This document shows positions 53,503 to 62,488 of a DNA stretch of 64,000 nt, piece by piece. The notes under the pieces were generated by a model. That model made no database searches, was not told the origin of the DNA, and worked only from the letters and a program-made list of their open reading frames with translations. Source of the stretch: Ruegeria arenilitoris. Lineage in GTDB: Bacteria; Pseudomonadota; Alphaproteobacteria; Rhodobacterales; Rhodobacteraceae. The position numbers and the translations under genes are program-made. How positions within the stretch are numbered: the first letter of the stretch is position 1; the number at the start of each line of letters is the position of its first letter. Location: contig NZ_WPZQ01000014.1 in the NCBI RefSeq assembly GCF_013030265.1, positions 62,001 to 126,000 of the forward strand, given 5' to 3'.

Positions 53503-53662
53503 CCTTGGATCTCCGTCAGTTATCATCTCGAAACATGCAGATGTTAGCAGGATTGCGAAATTTTACGAGGTAATTCAATCGCCTCTTCATTTTGACCTGT
53601 TGAAATCGCATGATAGAACACATTCATCTAGATCAGACCTGCCCCCGACCCGCGAGAGTGAG

Positions 53663-54595
53663 ATGAGCGACGATCCATATTCGGTGCTTGGTGTATCCAA
53701 AAACGCCAGCGACGCCGAAATCAAGAAAGCCTATCGGCGCATTGCAAAAGAGTGCCATCCCGACCTCAAACCCGGTGACGCCGAGGCCGAGGCAAAATTC
53801 AAAGCGGCAGCGGCCGCCTATGATTTGCTCAAGGACCCTGAAACCCGCGCCCGCTACGACAATGGCGAGATCGACGCCTCAGGTCAGGAGCGCCCGCAGC
53901 AGCACTACTATCGTGAATACTCCGAGGCGGCGGGCAACCCCTATCGCTCGGGCGCGACTTATGGCGATCCGGACGACATGTCCGACATTTTTGCCGAGTT
54001 TATGCGTAACCGAGGCCAAGGCGGTTTCGGCCAGCAGCGCACGCATGAATTTCATGCCCCGGGCCACAATCTCAACTATTCCCTCCAGATCAGTTTTCTG
54101 GACTCGGTTTTCGGCGCCAGCCAAAAGCTGACATTGCCAGATGGTGATCGGATCGAGGTGAAAATCCCTGCCGGGATTACCGATGGCCAGACCATTCGCC
54201 TGCGCGGCAAGGGTGCACCGGGATATGGTGAAGGGCCACCCGGTGATGCGTTGGTTACAATCTCGGTAGCCGATCATCCGGTTTTTGAACGCAAAGGCGA
54301 CGACATTCACATTTCCCTGCCTATCACGATTGATGAGGCTGTTCTGGGTGGCAAAGTTCCTGCGCCCACAATTGACGGTGGCGTGAATGTCAGTGTTCCT
54401 GCCGGTACCAGCAGCGGCAAGACCCTTCGCCTGCGCGGCAAGGGTGTCAAAAAACGGGGATCGTCCGATCGTGGGGATCAACTGATTGAGCTTACAATCA
54501 CGATGCCGGACAAAATCGACGATGAATTGAAGCAATTCATGGAGACATGGCATGAAACCCACAGCTATGATCCGCGCAAAGGAATGCCGTCATGA
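53663..54595 (+). CDS. cbpA: DnaJ-domain co-chaperone, CbpA-like
   Basis: A 310-residue Hsp40. The N-terminal J domain (1-65) has HPD at 32-34; a Gly/Phe region follows (~110-130), then two C-terminal peptide-binding domains, including the repeated IRLRGKGAPG and LRLRGKGVKK. The zinc finger of classical DnaJ is absent, which makes it CbpA-type. It overlaps the CbpM-like gene by 4 nt (ATGA), which confirms the type. The start ATG follows GAGAGTGAG. Confidence 0.93.
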   Translation: MSDDPYSVLGVSKNASDAEIKKAYRRIAKECHPDLKPGDAEAEAKFKAAAAAYDLLKDPETRARYDNGEIDASGQERPQQHYYREYSEAAGNPYRSGATYGDPDDMSDIFAEFMRNRGQGGFGQQRTHEFHAPGHNLNYSLQISFLDSVFGASQKLTLPDGDRIEVKIPAGITDGQTIRLRGKGAPGYGEGPPGDALVTISVADHPVFERKGDDIHISLPITIDEAVLGGKVPAPTIDGGVNVSVPAGTSSGKTLRLRGKGVKKRGSSDRGDQLIELTITMPDKIDDELKQFMETWHETHSYDPRKGMPS

Positions 54596-54936
54596 CCCGC
54601 TACCTGACAGAAGACGAGCTTATCACGACGATTACCCGCCTGACCTCGGATCGGTTGTCTGAATATCTTGCTGCCGAGATCGTGATCCCACAGCAGTCCG
54701 AACAGGGCTTGGTCTATCAGACATTGGACGTTGCTCGGCTGGAACTGGCCTGCGAGTTGCACGAACAATACGACATGGAGGCGGATGCCCTGTCGATGAT
54801 GATCTCTCTGATTGATCAGATGCACTGCCTGCGGGCAGAACTGCGAGAGGTGTTGAACGCGGTCGAGGCCCAGCCTGAACCCGTTCGTGAAACGCTGATC
54901 AAGGTGATCGGAACAGCGCGGTTCAGTCGCAGCTAA
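54592..54936 (+). CDS. cbpM: Chaperone modulator CbpM-like
   Basis: A 114-residue protein: an N-terminal MerR-like winged helix (LTEDELITTITRLTSDRLSEYLAAEIVIPQQ) and a C-terminal coiled helix (LSMMISLIDQMHCLRAELREVLNAV). This is the layout of CbpM, which binds the J domain of CbpA and inhibits it. Overlap with cbpA supports the identification. Confidence 0.85.
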   Translation: MTRYLTEDELITTITRLTSDRLSEYLAAEIVIPQQSEQGLVYQTLDVARLELACELHEQYDMEADALSMMISLIDQMHCLRAELREVLNAVEAQPEPVRETLIKVIGTARFSRS

Positions 54937-55020
54937 GCTGCGGATGCATGGCGGGTTTGCTCTTCTGGACTCGATGAAACTGCCGTAGAAGGCCCCATCG
55001 ATCCAGAGCCCGGTGCGCCC

Positions 55021-56679
55021 ATGACCCAATCCAGATCCGAATTGCTGATGCCTGCGGGCAATCTGCGAAAATTGAAACTCGCCATTCTTTATGGGGCGGA
55101 CGCGGTTTATCTCGGCACACCTGACATGTCGCTGCGCACGAAATCCGAGTTCTCGCTGGAAGAGGTGATCGAAGGGGTCGAGTTCTGCCATCAGCACGGT
55201 CGTCGCGCCTATCTGACGCTGAACCTATTTTCGCACAACAAAGACATCCCGAAGCTGGATGAGTACATTGACACCGTGCGCAAGGTGAAACCCGACGGGC
55301 TGATCATCGCCGACCCCGGCGTGTTCCAATATGTGCGTGAGCGCGCGCCAGAACTGCCACTGCATATCTCGACCCAGGCCAACATCTGTTCATGGCTGTC
55401 GGTGAAGTTCTGGCAGGATCAGGGGGCCGAGCTTGTGGTTCTGGCACGCGAAGTGTCCTACCCCGAACTGGTCGAAATTCGCGAGAAATGCCCCGACATC
55501 AAGTTGGAGGCGTTCGTCCACGGTGCCATGTGCATGACCTATTCGGGCCGTTGCCTGCTGTCGAATTTCATGGCCGAGCGCGGCGCGAACCAAGGCAACT
55601 GTGCCAATTCCTGCCGCTGGAACTATGGCCTGAAGTTACGCCTCAAGGACGGCACGCATCAGGAACTCCGCATCACCGAAGAAAACGCCGACCTGTTCGA
55701 GTTCCTGCTGGAAGAAGGCTGCCGTCCGGGTGATCTGATGCCCATCGAAGAGGATGATCGTGGCTCGTATATCCTCAACTCGCGCGATCTGTGCATCATG
55801 CCGAAACTGGATGAATATCTGAAGATCGGCGTCGACAGCCTAAAGGTCGAAGGGCGTGGAAAATCGGAATATTACGCCGCCATCGTTGCACGTGCCTATC
55901 GTATGGCCATTGATGACTATAATGCGGACCCCGAGAACTGGGATCCAAAACCCTATATGCGCGAGCTCGAAACCGTCGGGAACCGCGGCTATACGCTGGC
56001 TTTTCATGAGGGCCGTCTGACCAACTATGCGCACGATTACGAACACACGGCATCCATCGCGCAGTGGGAGTATGCCGGGATCGTTTCTGAGGTCACCGAG
56101 GATGCATTTCTGGTCGAGGTAAAGAACAAGCTGGAACCGGGTGACGTTCTGGATTTCGTCTCGCCAATCTCGCGCGAAACGGTTCTGCTGCGGGTCTACG
56201 ATTTCGAACGGGCATCCGACGGCGCACGTCTGGATGTTGTGCATGGCAGTACGAAAACCGTAATCCGCATGCCTTTCACCCTTTTCGATCATGAAAATAT
56301 CGATGACTTGCGCGCCCGTTTCCCAGCCTATTCCGTTCTGCGCAAGGAACGTGCCCTGACCGATGAACATTGGAGCCGAATACGGTTCGACAAACTGGTG
56401 CAAGGGCTGGAGACATCAGGTCGCGACAATCCCAAAGCCTATGCCCGCCGCCGCGACAAACTGGTTGAAAAAATCGGTGAGGACGGTAACGAGCACCGGT
56501 TCAAGACCAACCGGATCGGCACCGAGGGCTGCTGCGGCAAAGGCTGTAATGGCTGCCTGATCTTCTGGCAGGACGAAAAATACGCCCTGGCCCGCGAAGT
56601 GTTGTCCAAGCGTAGACAAGGTGAGCAACTCAGCCGCAGCGAGGCGACGGCATTGAAGCTCCCGGACAATGTAAACTGA
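55021..56679 (+). CDS. U32 family peptidase-like protein with C-terminal cysteine cluster
   Basis: A 552-residue protein. The U32 signature EAFVHGAMCMTYSGRCLLSN lies at ~163-182, preceded by the barrel start LLMPAGNLRKLKLAILYGADAVYLG. Members such as TrhP/RlhA act in tRNA or rRNA hydroxylation rather than proteolysis. Near the end C504, C505, C509 and C512 form GCCGKGCNGC, like an oxidoreductase-like Fe-S or metal motif. The length exceeds typical YegQ (~450) by this tail. An RNA hydroxylation role is inferred. Confidence 0.88.
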   Translation: MTQSRSELLMPAGNLRKLKLAILYGADAVYLGTPDMSLRTKSEFSLEEVIEGVEFCHQHGRRAYLTLNLFSHNKDIPKLDEYIDTVRKVKPDGLIIADPGVFQYVRERAPELPLHISTQANICSWLSVKFWQDQGAELVVLAREVSYPELVEIREKCPDIKLEAFVHGAMCMTYSGRCLLSNFMAERGANQGNCANSCRWNYGLKLRLKDGTHQELRITEENADLFEFLLEEGCRPGDLMPIEEDDRGSYILNSRDLCIMPKLDEYLKIGVDSLKVEGRGKSEYYAAIVARAYRMAIDDYNADPENWDPKPYMRELETVGNRGYTLAFHEGRLTNYAHDYEHTASIAQWEYAGIVSEVTEDAFLVEVKNKLEPGDVLDFVSPISRETVLLRVYDFERASDGARLDVVHGSTKTVIRMPFTLFDHENIDDLRARFPAYSVLRKERALTDEHWSRIRFDKLVQGLETSGRDNPKAYARRRDKLVEKIGEDGNEHRFKTNRIGTEGCCGKGCNGCLIFWQDEKYALAREVLSKRRQGEQLSRSEATALKLPDNVN

Positions 56680-56684
56680 GGCGG

Positions 56685-57305
56685 TCAGTTACCGACGCGA
56701 TACTCTTCGGGCACAAAAAACGTGTAGTCACGGTCGGCAACGGCCTCATGGCATTCGTGACAATAGGCAACAGAAGCTGAGCGGTCTCCCATCGTGTCGC
56801 CAAACAGTGACCCGTCCGGCATCACCATGATATAGCGCCAGTCGGCGGTTGCAGGGCTGGCCCCTTTGGGCAGCTTCTCCATCACGAACAGCGCGCCTGG
56901 GTGGACGTTGCCCTCATCGGTCACGGTCATGCTGTCTTTTGCAAGAACCGATCCCATCGGCAGTTCTTCACCTTCCTGCAGCGTACCGTAATTATGGGCC
57001 ATGCGATTGGCATAGCTGTTCACATATCGCTGCCCATGAGTGGCCGAGATATATGGCGCATCATTGAACAACGGCCAGTTCTGGTAGTTGAGAAGGATGT
57101 CCAGCTGTGCAGCGGCATAACCGCGCTCCATCCGCTTGGTCAGCGATCGATAATACGCCTCTGCGTCCTCTTTGCTCAAATCTGCGGGGTTTTCGATGGC
57201 AAGATGTGCATCCTCATCATTCGCCATTGCGGCACCGGTCATTAAGACCGCGAAACAAAGCAACATCGCCGCGTTTCTTAGAACTTTCTTACTGATTACA
57301 ATCAT
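56685..57305 (-). CDS. Cytochrome P460 family protein
   Basis: A 206-residue exported c-type haem protein. A signal peptide (~10-32, NAAMLLCFAVLMTGAAMA) is followed by the P460 fold (YISATHGQRYVNSYANRMAHNYGTL, then GALFVMEKLPKG, DWRYIMVMPDGSLFG). The haem motif CHECH (182-186) lies near the C-terminus, as usual, with the TFFVP ending. Known P460s oxidise hydroxylamine or bind NO; most of this family's members are untested. The spacer behind it is AT-rich and has a CACCTT/AAGGTG inverted repeat at 57412-57430. Confidence 0.85.
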   Translation of the reverse strand: MIVISKKVLRNAAMLLCFAVLMTGAAMANDEDAHLAIENPADLSKEDAEAYYRSLTKRMERGYAAAQLDILLNYQNWPLFNDAPYISATHGQRYVNSYANRMAHNYGTLQEGEELPMGSVLAKDSMTVTDEGNVHPGALFVMEKLPKGASPATADWRYIMVMPDGSLFGDTMGDRSASVAYCHECHEAVADRDYTFFVPEEYRVGN

Positions 57306-57539
57306 TTTTGGCCTACCTGTATGAACAGTTCGCCTTAATGCCGCCTGCCAGCTCTTGTACAAATGATAGCGGCCCTAAAATAACTTGCCATGACCACCCC
57401 AGTCACCTCACCACCTTGTGCGCAAAGGTGAAAGCGATCCATCCTTGGTCAGAACGGGTTAAATATACCAGAATTTGAATGCAAAATCAGGCTCTGAAAT
57501 ATTAAACTTAGCTTCGCTACTTCTGGCTGAACGAGTGCC

Positions 57540-58727
57540 TTAGCTATTCAACCCGGCCTCGGCTTCAATCTGCTTGCGAGATTTCCGGGCGCGTTCAGTG
57601 GCCGATTTCAACTGACCGCAAGCCGCCATGATATCTTCGCCACGCGTCTTGCGAATGGGTGAGGCATATCCTGCCTGATAGATGATGTTGGCAAAGGCCC
57701 GAATACGGTTGTTCGAGCTACGCTTATACGGCGCACCAGGCCATTCGTTGAACGGGATCAGGTTGATTTTGGCCGGGATGTTATGGCGCTTGATGTGATC
57801 GATCAGGCGATGTGCATCCTCGTCACTATCATTCACACCATCCAGCATGACGTATTCAAAGGTGATCCGTTCCGAATTCGATGCGTTCGGATAGCTGGAC
57901 AGCGCTGCCAACAGTTCCTCGATGTTCCAGCGCTTGTTGATCGGCACAAGCACATCGCGCGTTTCATCCGTGGTCGCGTGGAAAGAGATCGCAAGCAGAC
58001 ACCCGATTTCTTCGGCAGTCCGTGCGATTTCAGGCACCACGCCCGAAGTCGACAGTGTGATACGACGGCGTGACAGGGAAATCCCTTCGGGATCCATAGC
58101 AATCTTCATCGCATCGCGGACGTTGTCGAAGTTATAGAGCGGCTCGCCCATGCCCATGAGGACAATGTTCGACAACAGGCGCGTTTCGTCTTTGGGCGCG
58201 CCAGGGGTCGGCCATTCCTCAAGATCGTCGCGGGCCATCATCACCTGACCAACGATTTCAGCAGCCGTCAGATTGCGCACCAGCTTCTGGGTACCTGTGT
58301 GACAGAAGGAACAGGTCAGTGTGCAGCCTACCTGAGACGAGATACACAAAGTCCCGCGGTCTTCTTCGGGGATGTACACCACCTCGACCTCATGGCCGCC
58401 TGCAATCCGGCAAAGATATTTGCGAGTGCCATCCTCGGACACCTGACGCGTCACAACCTCGGGAATTTCGATGACGAAATGCTCAGCCAACTGCGCACGA
58501 TAGGCTTTGGCCAGATTGGTCATGTCGGCGAAGTCGCGCACGCCCCACTGATAGATCCATTGCCAGATCTGACCCGTACGCATCTTGGCCTGCTTTTCCG
58601 GTGTGCCATGTTCGATAAGGGTCTCGCGCAATTGATCACGCGTCAGCCCGACGAGGTTGATCTTTCCCTCCGGCAATTTGCGGGGGATTGTCATGACATC
58701 TTGAGTGATCGGCGCGTTGGCAGACAT
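57540..58727 (-). CDS. rlmN: 23S rRNA/tRNA adenine C2-methyltransferase
   Basis: A radical SAM enzyme that methylates A2503 of 23S rRNA and A37 of some tRNAs. The 395-residue protein has C135, C139 and C142 ([11 protein letters not shown]) for the 4Fe-4S cluster, a catalytic Cys in [10 protein letters not shown] near the end, and the N-terminal accessory domain. Length is normal. It appears monocistronic. Confidence 0.96.
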   Translation of the reverse strand: MSANAPITQDVMTIPRKLPEGKINLVGLTRDQLRETLIEHGTPEKQAKMRTGQIWQWIYQWGVRDFADMTNLAKAYRAQLAEHFVIEIPEVVTRQVSEDGTRKYLCRIAGGHEVEVVYIPEEDRGTLCISSQVGCTLTCSFCHTGTQKLVRNLTAAEIVGQVMMARDDLEEWPTPGAPKDETRLLSNIVLMGMGEPLYNFDNVRDAMKIAMDPEGISLSRRRITLSTSGVVPEIARTAEEIGCLLAISFHATTDETRDVLVPINKRWNIEELLAALSSYPNASNSERITFEYVMLDGVNDSDEDAHRLIDHIKRHNIPAKINLIPFNEWPGAPYKRSSNNRIRAFANIIYQAGYASPIRKTRGEDIMAACGQLKSATERARKSRKQIEAEAGLNS

Positions 58728-58805
58728 GGCGAGACCTGAAGGATTCTGGCTTGGGATGCGCCTCTATATAGGAATGTACGCCAAGATCAAAAGAAATCGT
58801 GCAAA

Positions 58806-59183
58806 TCAATTTGCAAAGCGCAGCAACTCATCCACACGCGTCCGGCCCAGGTCGACACGACACGAGGTTATGGCAATCCCGGTACCAGAGCCGCCTCCGT
58901 ATGATGCGCCCACCGCATCACACTGCGCATCCCGAAAGGCCACCCACGCACTTTGCGATGCCTCCAGCGCGGGCACAGCCTCGACCCGCCCAGTCACATC
59001 ATCCAACTCTTTTGCGGCTTCAACAGCGAAAGAGTAGCTGGTTTCGATCGCTACATTCACTCGTTCTTCCATCTTAGCGACACAGGACCCGATCTCGACC
59101 TGAGAACTGGCATCGGAACACTCCAATGCCGGATCTGCCATCACGGTGAATGGAATGAAGAGAAACGCCAGTAACCAACGCAT
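58806..59183 (-). CDS. LprI/DUF1311-like exported protein
   Basis: A 125-residue protein with a signal peptide (MRWLLAFLFIPFTVMA). The mature part has the DUF1311 pattern: ECSDASSQVEIGSCVAKMEERVN, W-x-x-F/A-RDAQCDAVGASYGGGSG, and a final Cys-x-T/R...R segment. In LprI this fold inhibits lysozyme; that role is inferred. GGAGGTGA is upstream of the ATG at 59183. Confidence 0.83.
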   Translation of the reverse strand: MRWLLAFLFIPFTVMADPALECSDASSQVEIGSCVAKMEERVNVAIETSYSFAVEAAKELDDVTGRVEAVPALEASQSAWVAFRDAQCDAVGASYGGGSGTGIAITSCRVDLGRTRVDELLRFAN

Positions 59184-59292
59184 GAACTCACCTCCGGAAC
59201 GCAAAAGAACAAACACCGCCAACTTAACACGGTAACAAAGGCAGGCCCAAATAGTTTGGTCGCGGTGGCTTAACCCAACCGCGACCAGGTTA

Positions 59293-59460
59293 TCAGTTGA
59301 CTGCAGGGGGAATGTAACAGTCCGCGGCATCCAGCTTTTTAACCGGGTCTTCCGGTCCACATTGTTCGCCAGACACCGGATAAGTGTCACGGGTGTTTTC
59401 GCACGCGCTTAGAACTGCGGCGGAGATCATCAGTAATGCGACAAGAGATTTGTGTATCAT
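59293..59460 (-). CDS. Small lipoprotein, unrecognised
   Basis: A 55-residue protein with a lipoprotein signal: MIHKSLVALLMISAAVLSAC, lipobox LSAC with the modified Cys20. The short mature part (ENTRDTYPVSGEQCGPEDPVKKLDAADCYIPPAVN) has two cysteines that could form a disulfide. No family is recognised. An AGGAGC ribosome site precedes the start. Confidence 0.6.
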   Translation of the reverse strand: MIHKSLVALLMISAAVLSACENTRDTYPVSGEQCGPEDPVKKLDAADCYIPPAVN

Positions 59461-59581
59461 GAGGTTGGCTCCTAACTGCACCTGAACTGATTAGTTCAAA
59501 TACAGCAGAAGAAAGCCTTGATACGGATCAAGTTGATGACTGGACGTTGCGTAAACAGGATTGCTTTTCTTTTTGTCGCAG

Positions 59582-59610
59582 AAAACAAAAAACCCCGCCG
59601 GCAGGCGGGG
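59582..59610 (-). terminator. Terminator after the IalB-family gene
   Basis: CCCCGCC/GGCGGGG with a GGCA loop; the minus strand then reads TTTTTTGTTTT. It lies about 24 bases past the stop codon. Confidence 0.9.
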
Positions 59611-59633
59611 TCACATCAAGAACTGATAGCTGA

Positions 59634-60167
59634 TTAATTTGTGCAGCGCTTCTCGGCATCTTCGATCGCTGCGGTAAAGCCCAGCAACGAGAATGTGTCT
59701 TTCGTCTGCGTCCCACGTTCGGATCGCGCGGTCAGAACCGCCTCGCTGCCCCGCTTCATTGCGGTCACGATCTTGGCGTCGTCGGCAGCCGTTGCAGGCC
59801 ACGCCCATTCGCCTTCGGTGAACAACTCGAACTCATTGCCGTCGACCGCAAGGTTTACCGTCGAGCCTGAAGCAAACGGGTAACCTCCGGTAAAGGTGAT
59901 CTGACCTTTGACCTCAGCATTCGGGCGATAAAAGACGAACAGCAGGATATCGCTGCGACGCACCGAAACAACTCGGCCACCGCGCGTGTTCACGGTTTCC
60001 TTCGGCGCAGATACGCTCCAGCATTCGGTGGGATCATCTTCGACAAAGACGCTCCAGTCGGTCTTTGCCGCAACCCGGTTGGTGCTTGTCGCCTGTTGAG
60101 CGATTGCAGAAGTGGCCATCCCTGCCACGCACAGGCCCGCGATCACGCGGACGAGCTTTGATCCCAT
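59634..60167 (-). CDS. Invasion-associated locus B (IalB) family exported protein
   Basis: A 177-residue periplasmic protein: signal peptide (LVRVIAGLCVAGMATSAIAQ) and one IalB domain (DWSVFVEDDPTECWSVSAPKET, SVRRSDILLFVFYRP, VNLAVDGNEFELFTEGEWAWP, then MKRGSEAVLTARSERGTQTKDTFSLLGF). Named from Bartonella, the family is common in free-living alphaproteobacteria and its molecular function is unknown. It is divergent from the asparaginase gene. Confidence 0.9.
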   Translation of the reverse strand: MGSKLVRVIAGLCVAGMATSAIAQQATSTNRVAAKTDWSVFVEDDPTECWSVSAPKETVNTRGGRVVSVRRSDILLFVFYRPNAEVKGQITFTGGYPFASGSTVNLAVDGNEFELFTEGEWAWPATAADDAKIVTAMKRGSEAVLTARSERGTQTKDTFSLLGFTAAIEDAEKRCTN

Positions 60168-60347
60168 TTGTCCAGCCTCCTAGCTCGACCCATACCTCAT
60201 AGTCATCAACGATGCCCGCGAACCCTGCCTGGTTCGTCTATGAACATTGCGCATCCCGATGATTGCCGACATACACACACTAACGCAGGTTTCGCCACAG
60301 GCGAAAGGGCGATTGGCAGAATTTTGCGCATAAAATCGGAGGTCCAG

Positions 60348-61346
60348 ATGACGCAGCCCATACCAATGACAGAACTGTGGCGTGGACCTCTGCTCGAGAG
60401 CCTGCATCTTGGGCATGCAGTGATCTGTGATGACACTGGCCAGATCGTCCAAAGCTGGGGGGACCCTAAGGCCGTCATTTATCCCCGCTCTTCCGCAAAG
60501 ATGATACAGGCTTTGCCTCTGATCACCTCAGGTGCCGCAGCCAAGTTCGGTTTGACTTCCGAACATCTGGCGCTTGCCTGTGCCTCTCATAACGGCGCGC
60601 ACATTCATACTGATCGGGTTACTGCATGGCTGGACCACCTCGGTCTGTCCGAGCCTGATCTGCGCTGCGGCCCACAAGAACCGCAGGACATGGCCGCTCG
60701 CGACGGTTTGATTCTGGCGGATGATACCCCTTGCCAAATCCACAACAATTGCTCGGGCAAGCACTGCGGGTTTCTGACGGTCGCACAGCACATGGGTGCA
60801 GGACCGGAATATCTGGAAATCGATCATCCGGTTCAGCAGGCCTGCCTGTCCGCTATTGAAGAAACTACAGGTGAAACCAGCCCTTGCTACGGAATTGATG
60901 GCTGCTCTGCCCCAAACTTTGCGACATCGCTTGTTGGGCTGGCACGTTCCATGGCCTGGTTCGCCTCAGCTGCTGATCGCTCGGATCGGGCCAGTGACGC
61001 GGCCCAACAACTGACCGCAGCCATGATGAAGCATCCAGAACTGGTCGCGGGTGAAACCCGCGCATGCACCGAACTGATGCGGGCCATGGACGGTCGGGTT
61101 GCAATTAAGACCGGAGCCGAGGCCGTCTTTGTTGCCATCATCCCCGAAAAACGAATGGGCATAGCACTCAAGGTCACCGACGGGACCACGCGCGCCAGCG
61201 AATGCGCCATTGCCGCCCTATTGGTAAGCCTCGGCGTGCTGGAGGCCGATCACCCGGCCACCCGCAAGTTCCTGAATGCTACGCAATACAGCCGTCGGGG
61301 ACTGGAATGCGGTGTGATCCGACCGGCGCCGGGCTTTCCCGGTTAA
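60348..61346 (+). CDS. L-asparaginase, Rhizobium etli ReAV type
   Basis: A 332-residue asparaginase of the R. etli class, unrelated to the E. coli enzymes. The unusual catalytic residues line up with ReAV: Ser48 and Lys51 in RSSAKM, Ser80 in CASHNG, Cys135 and Lys138 in NNCSGKHCG, and Asp in IDGCSAP. ReAV uses a Zn site and a serine-lysine mechanism. GGAGGT lies six bases before the ATG. It is convergent with the YciI gene, five bases apart. Confidence 0.93.
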   Translation: MTQPIPMTELWRGPLLESLHLGHAVICDDTGQIVQSWGDPKAVIYPRSSAKMIQALPLITSGAAAKFGLTSEHLALACASHNGAHIHTDRVTAWLDHLGLSEPDLRCGPQEPQDMAARDGLILADDTPCQIHNNCSGKHCGFLTVAQHMGAGPEYLEIDHPVQQACLSAIEETTGETSPCYGIDGCSAPNFATSLVGLARSMAWFASAADRSDRASDAAQQLTAAMMKHPELVAGETRACTELMRAMDGRVAIKTGAEAVFVAIIPEKRMGIALKVTDGTTRASECAIAALLVSLGVLEADHPATRKFLNATQYSRRGLECGVIRPAPGFPG

Positions 61347-61351
61347 GGGCG

Positions 61352-61672
61352 TCACATCTCGATCTCGTGGACCTCGGCAACTTCGACCGAGCCTGACCCG
61401 TTGACCACCATCGGGCAGCCCTTGGCCATTTCGGTTGCGGCGTCGATGCTGTCGGCTTTTATAACCGTAAAGCCCGAGGCCGGATTTGCGCCGCCATTAT
61501 CGGCGACACCCGACGAACTGACTGTATAGGATTGCCCAACAGGATTGCCGGGTATCTCCAGTGCCTCTCCCATACCTTGGAACCATGCGCCCCATGCAGC
61601 CATGGTCGCTTCTACTTCGGCGGGATCTGTTGGTGTAGTTCCACCGTGATAAACAAACAGAAATTGTGGCAT
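61352..61672 (-). CDS. YciI/DGPF-family protein
   Basis: A 106-residue ferredoxin-like-fold protein. MPQFLFVYHGG, EATMAAWGAWFQGMGEAL and GFTVIKADSIDAATEMAKGCPMV fit the YCII/DGPF family. In many genomes it follows an SRPBCC gene and an ArsR regulator, as here. Function is unknown. GGGAGGAC precedes the ATG at 61672. It is the third gene of the unit. Confidence 0.87.
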   Translation of the reverse strand: MPQFLFVYHGGTTPTDPAEVEATMAAWGAWFQGMGEALEIPGNPVGQSYTVSSSGVADNGGANPASGFTVIKADSIDAATEMAKGCPMVVNGSGSVEVAEVHEIEM

Positions 61673-61695
61673 AGTCAGTCCTCCCAATGAAAAGC

Positions 61696-62124
61696 TTATG
61701 AAAGATGTCCCTGCAATTTGCGCAGTGACGAGGTCCAGCCCATCTCATGATTGGCAGCGGCTTCCTGGTCGGCGAGTTCACGATGGTCCAGGATCAGGCG
61801 CGCGCCGCCCGGGATCGCTTCGACCGAGAATGTCACGTGACTTTCAGCCCCCCGCTGGTCCTGATCGTCATGCCAGGCCCATGTAAAGCCAACGGATTTG
61901 GGTGGATCGATGTGAGTGACGTGACCGGATACTTTGTATCGCTGACCCTCATCATTCACCATGACCGAGTACCAAGGCCCTAGTCGCGAAAAGTCCAGAT
62001 CGTGTTCGGGGACATGGAGCCCTTCCGGCCCCCACCACTGCAACAACTTTGCCCCGTCGCTGATCCATGAAAAGAGCGTCTCGGGGCTGGCGGAGAATTC
62101 CCGCTCCAGTCTCAGGTCGGCCAT
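61696..62124 (-). CDS. SRPBCC/AHSA1-type ligand-binding protein
   Basis: A 142-residue START-like domain protein (LEREFSASPETLFSWISDGAKLLQWWGPEG, then VTFSVEAIPGGARLILDHRELAD, and MGWTSSLRKLQGHL at the end). AHSA1 proteins bind hydrophobic ligands or act as Hsp90 cochaperone relatives; the bacterial ones are untested. Its start overlaps the end of the ArsR gene by 13 nt, so it is cotranscribed. Confidence 0.9.
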   Translation of the reverse strand: MADLRLEREFSASPETLFSWISDGAKLLQWWGPEGLHVPEHDLDFSRLGPWYSVMVNDEGQRYKVSGHVTHIDPPKSVGFTWAWHDDQDQRGAESHVTFSVEAIPGGARLILDHRELADQEAAANHEMGWTSSLRKLQGHLS

Positions 62125-62441
62125 GAATTCTCCTTTTCCAGAATGTCACCCAGCCGGTCGAGGCTCGCCTCCCAGAACTGGCGTTTCGAAATGGTCCATT
62201 CGGCAATCGCGCGCAGGCCTTCTGGCTGTATCGAGTATATTCTTTGCGTACCCCGGACCTGTTGCTGAATCAGGCCAGCCTCACGCAAAACCTTTAGGTG
62301 GCGCGAGATGGCAGCGCCGGACATGCCCTTGCCTTCGATCAGGTCGCCTGCGGGCAGTTCACCCTGCTCCATCAGTTGCTCGATAATCGAAAAACGGGTC
62401 GAATCGGATAATGCCGAAAAAGCGGCCAGAAGAGTGTTCAT
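62112..62441 (-). CDS. ArsR-family metal/ligand-type transcriptional repressor
   Basis: A 109-residue winged-helix repressor: LLAAFSALSDSTRFSIIEQLMEQGELPAGDL, with HTH MSGAAISRHLKVLREAGLIQQQVRGTQRIYSI. No metal-binding cysteines are seen, so it is not a classical arsenic or metal sensor. It leads the three-gene unit, with the palindrome TTAACA-N4-TGTTAA immediately upstream as likely operator. Confidence 0.9.
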   Translation of the reverse strand: MNTLLAAFSALSDSTRFSIIEQLMEQGELPAGDLIEGKGMSGAAISRHLKVLREAGLIQQQVRGTQRIYSIQPEGLRAIAEWTISKRQFWEASLDRLGDILEKENSWPT

Positions 62442-62448
62442 GACCGAT

Positions 62449-62466
62449 TGTTAACACAAATGTTAA
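62449..62466. promoter_or_regulatory. Operator candidate TTAACA-N4-TGTTAA upstream of arsR-type gene
   Basis: A perfect 6 bp inverted repeat with a 4 nt spacer, extended by TG to give TGTTAACA. It lies 10-25 bases upstream of the ArsR start, the normal place for autoregulation. Confidence 0.6.
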
Positions 62467-62488
62467 ATTAAAGAAAGGCGCGAACCGA

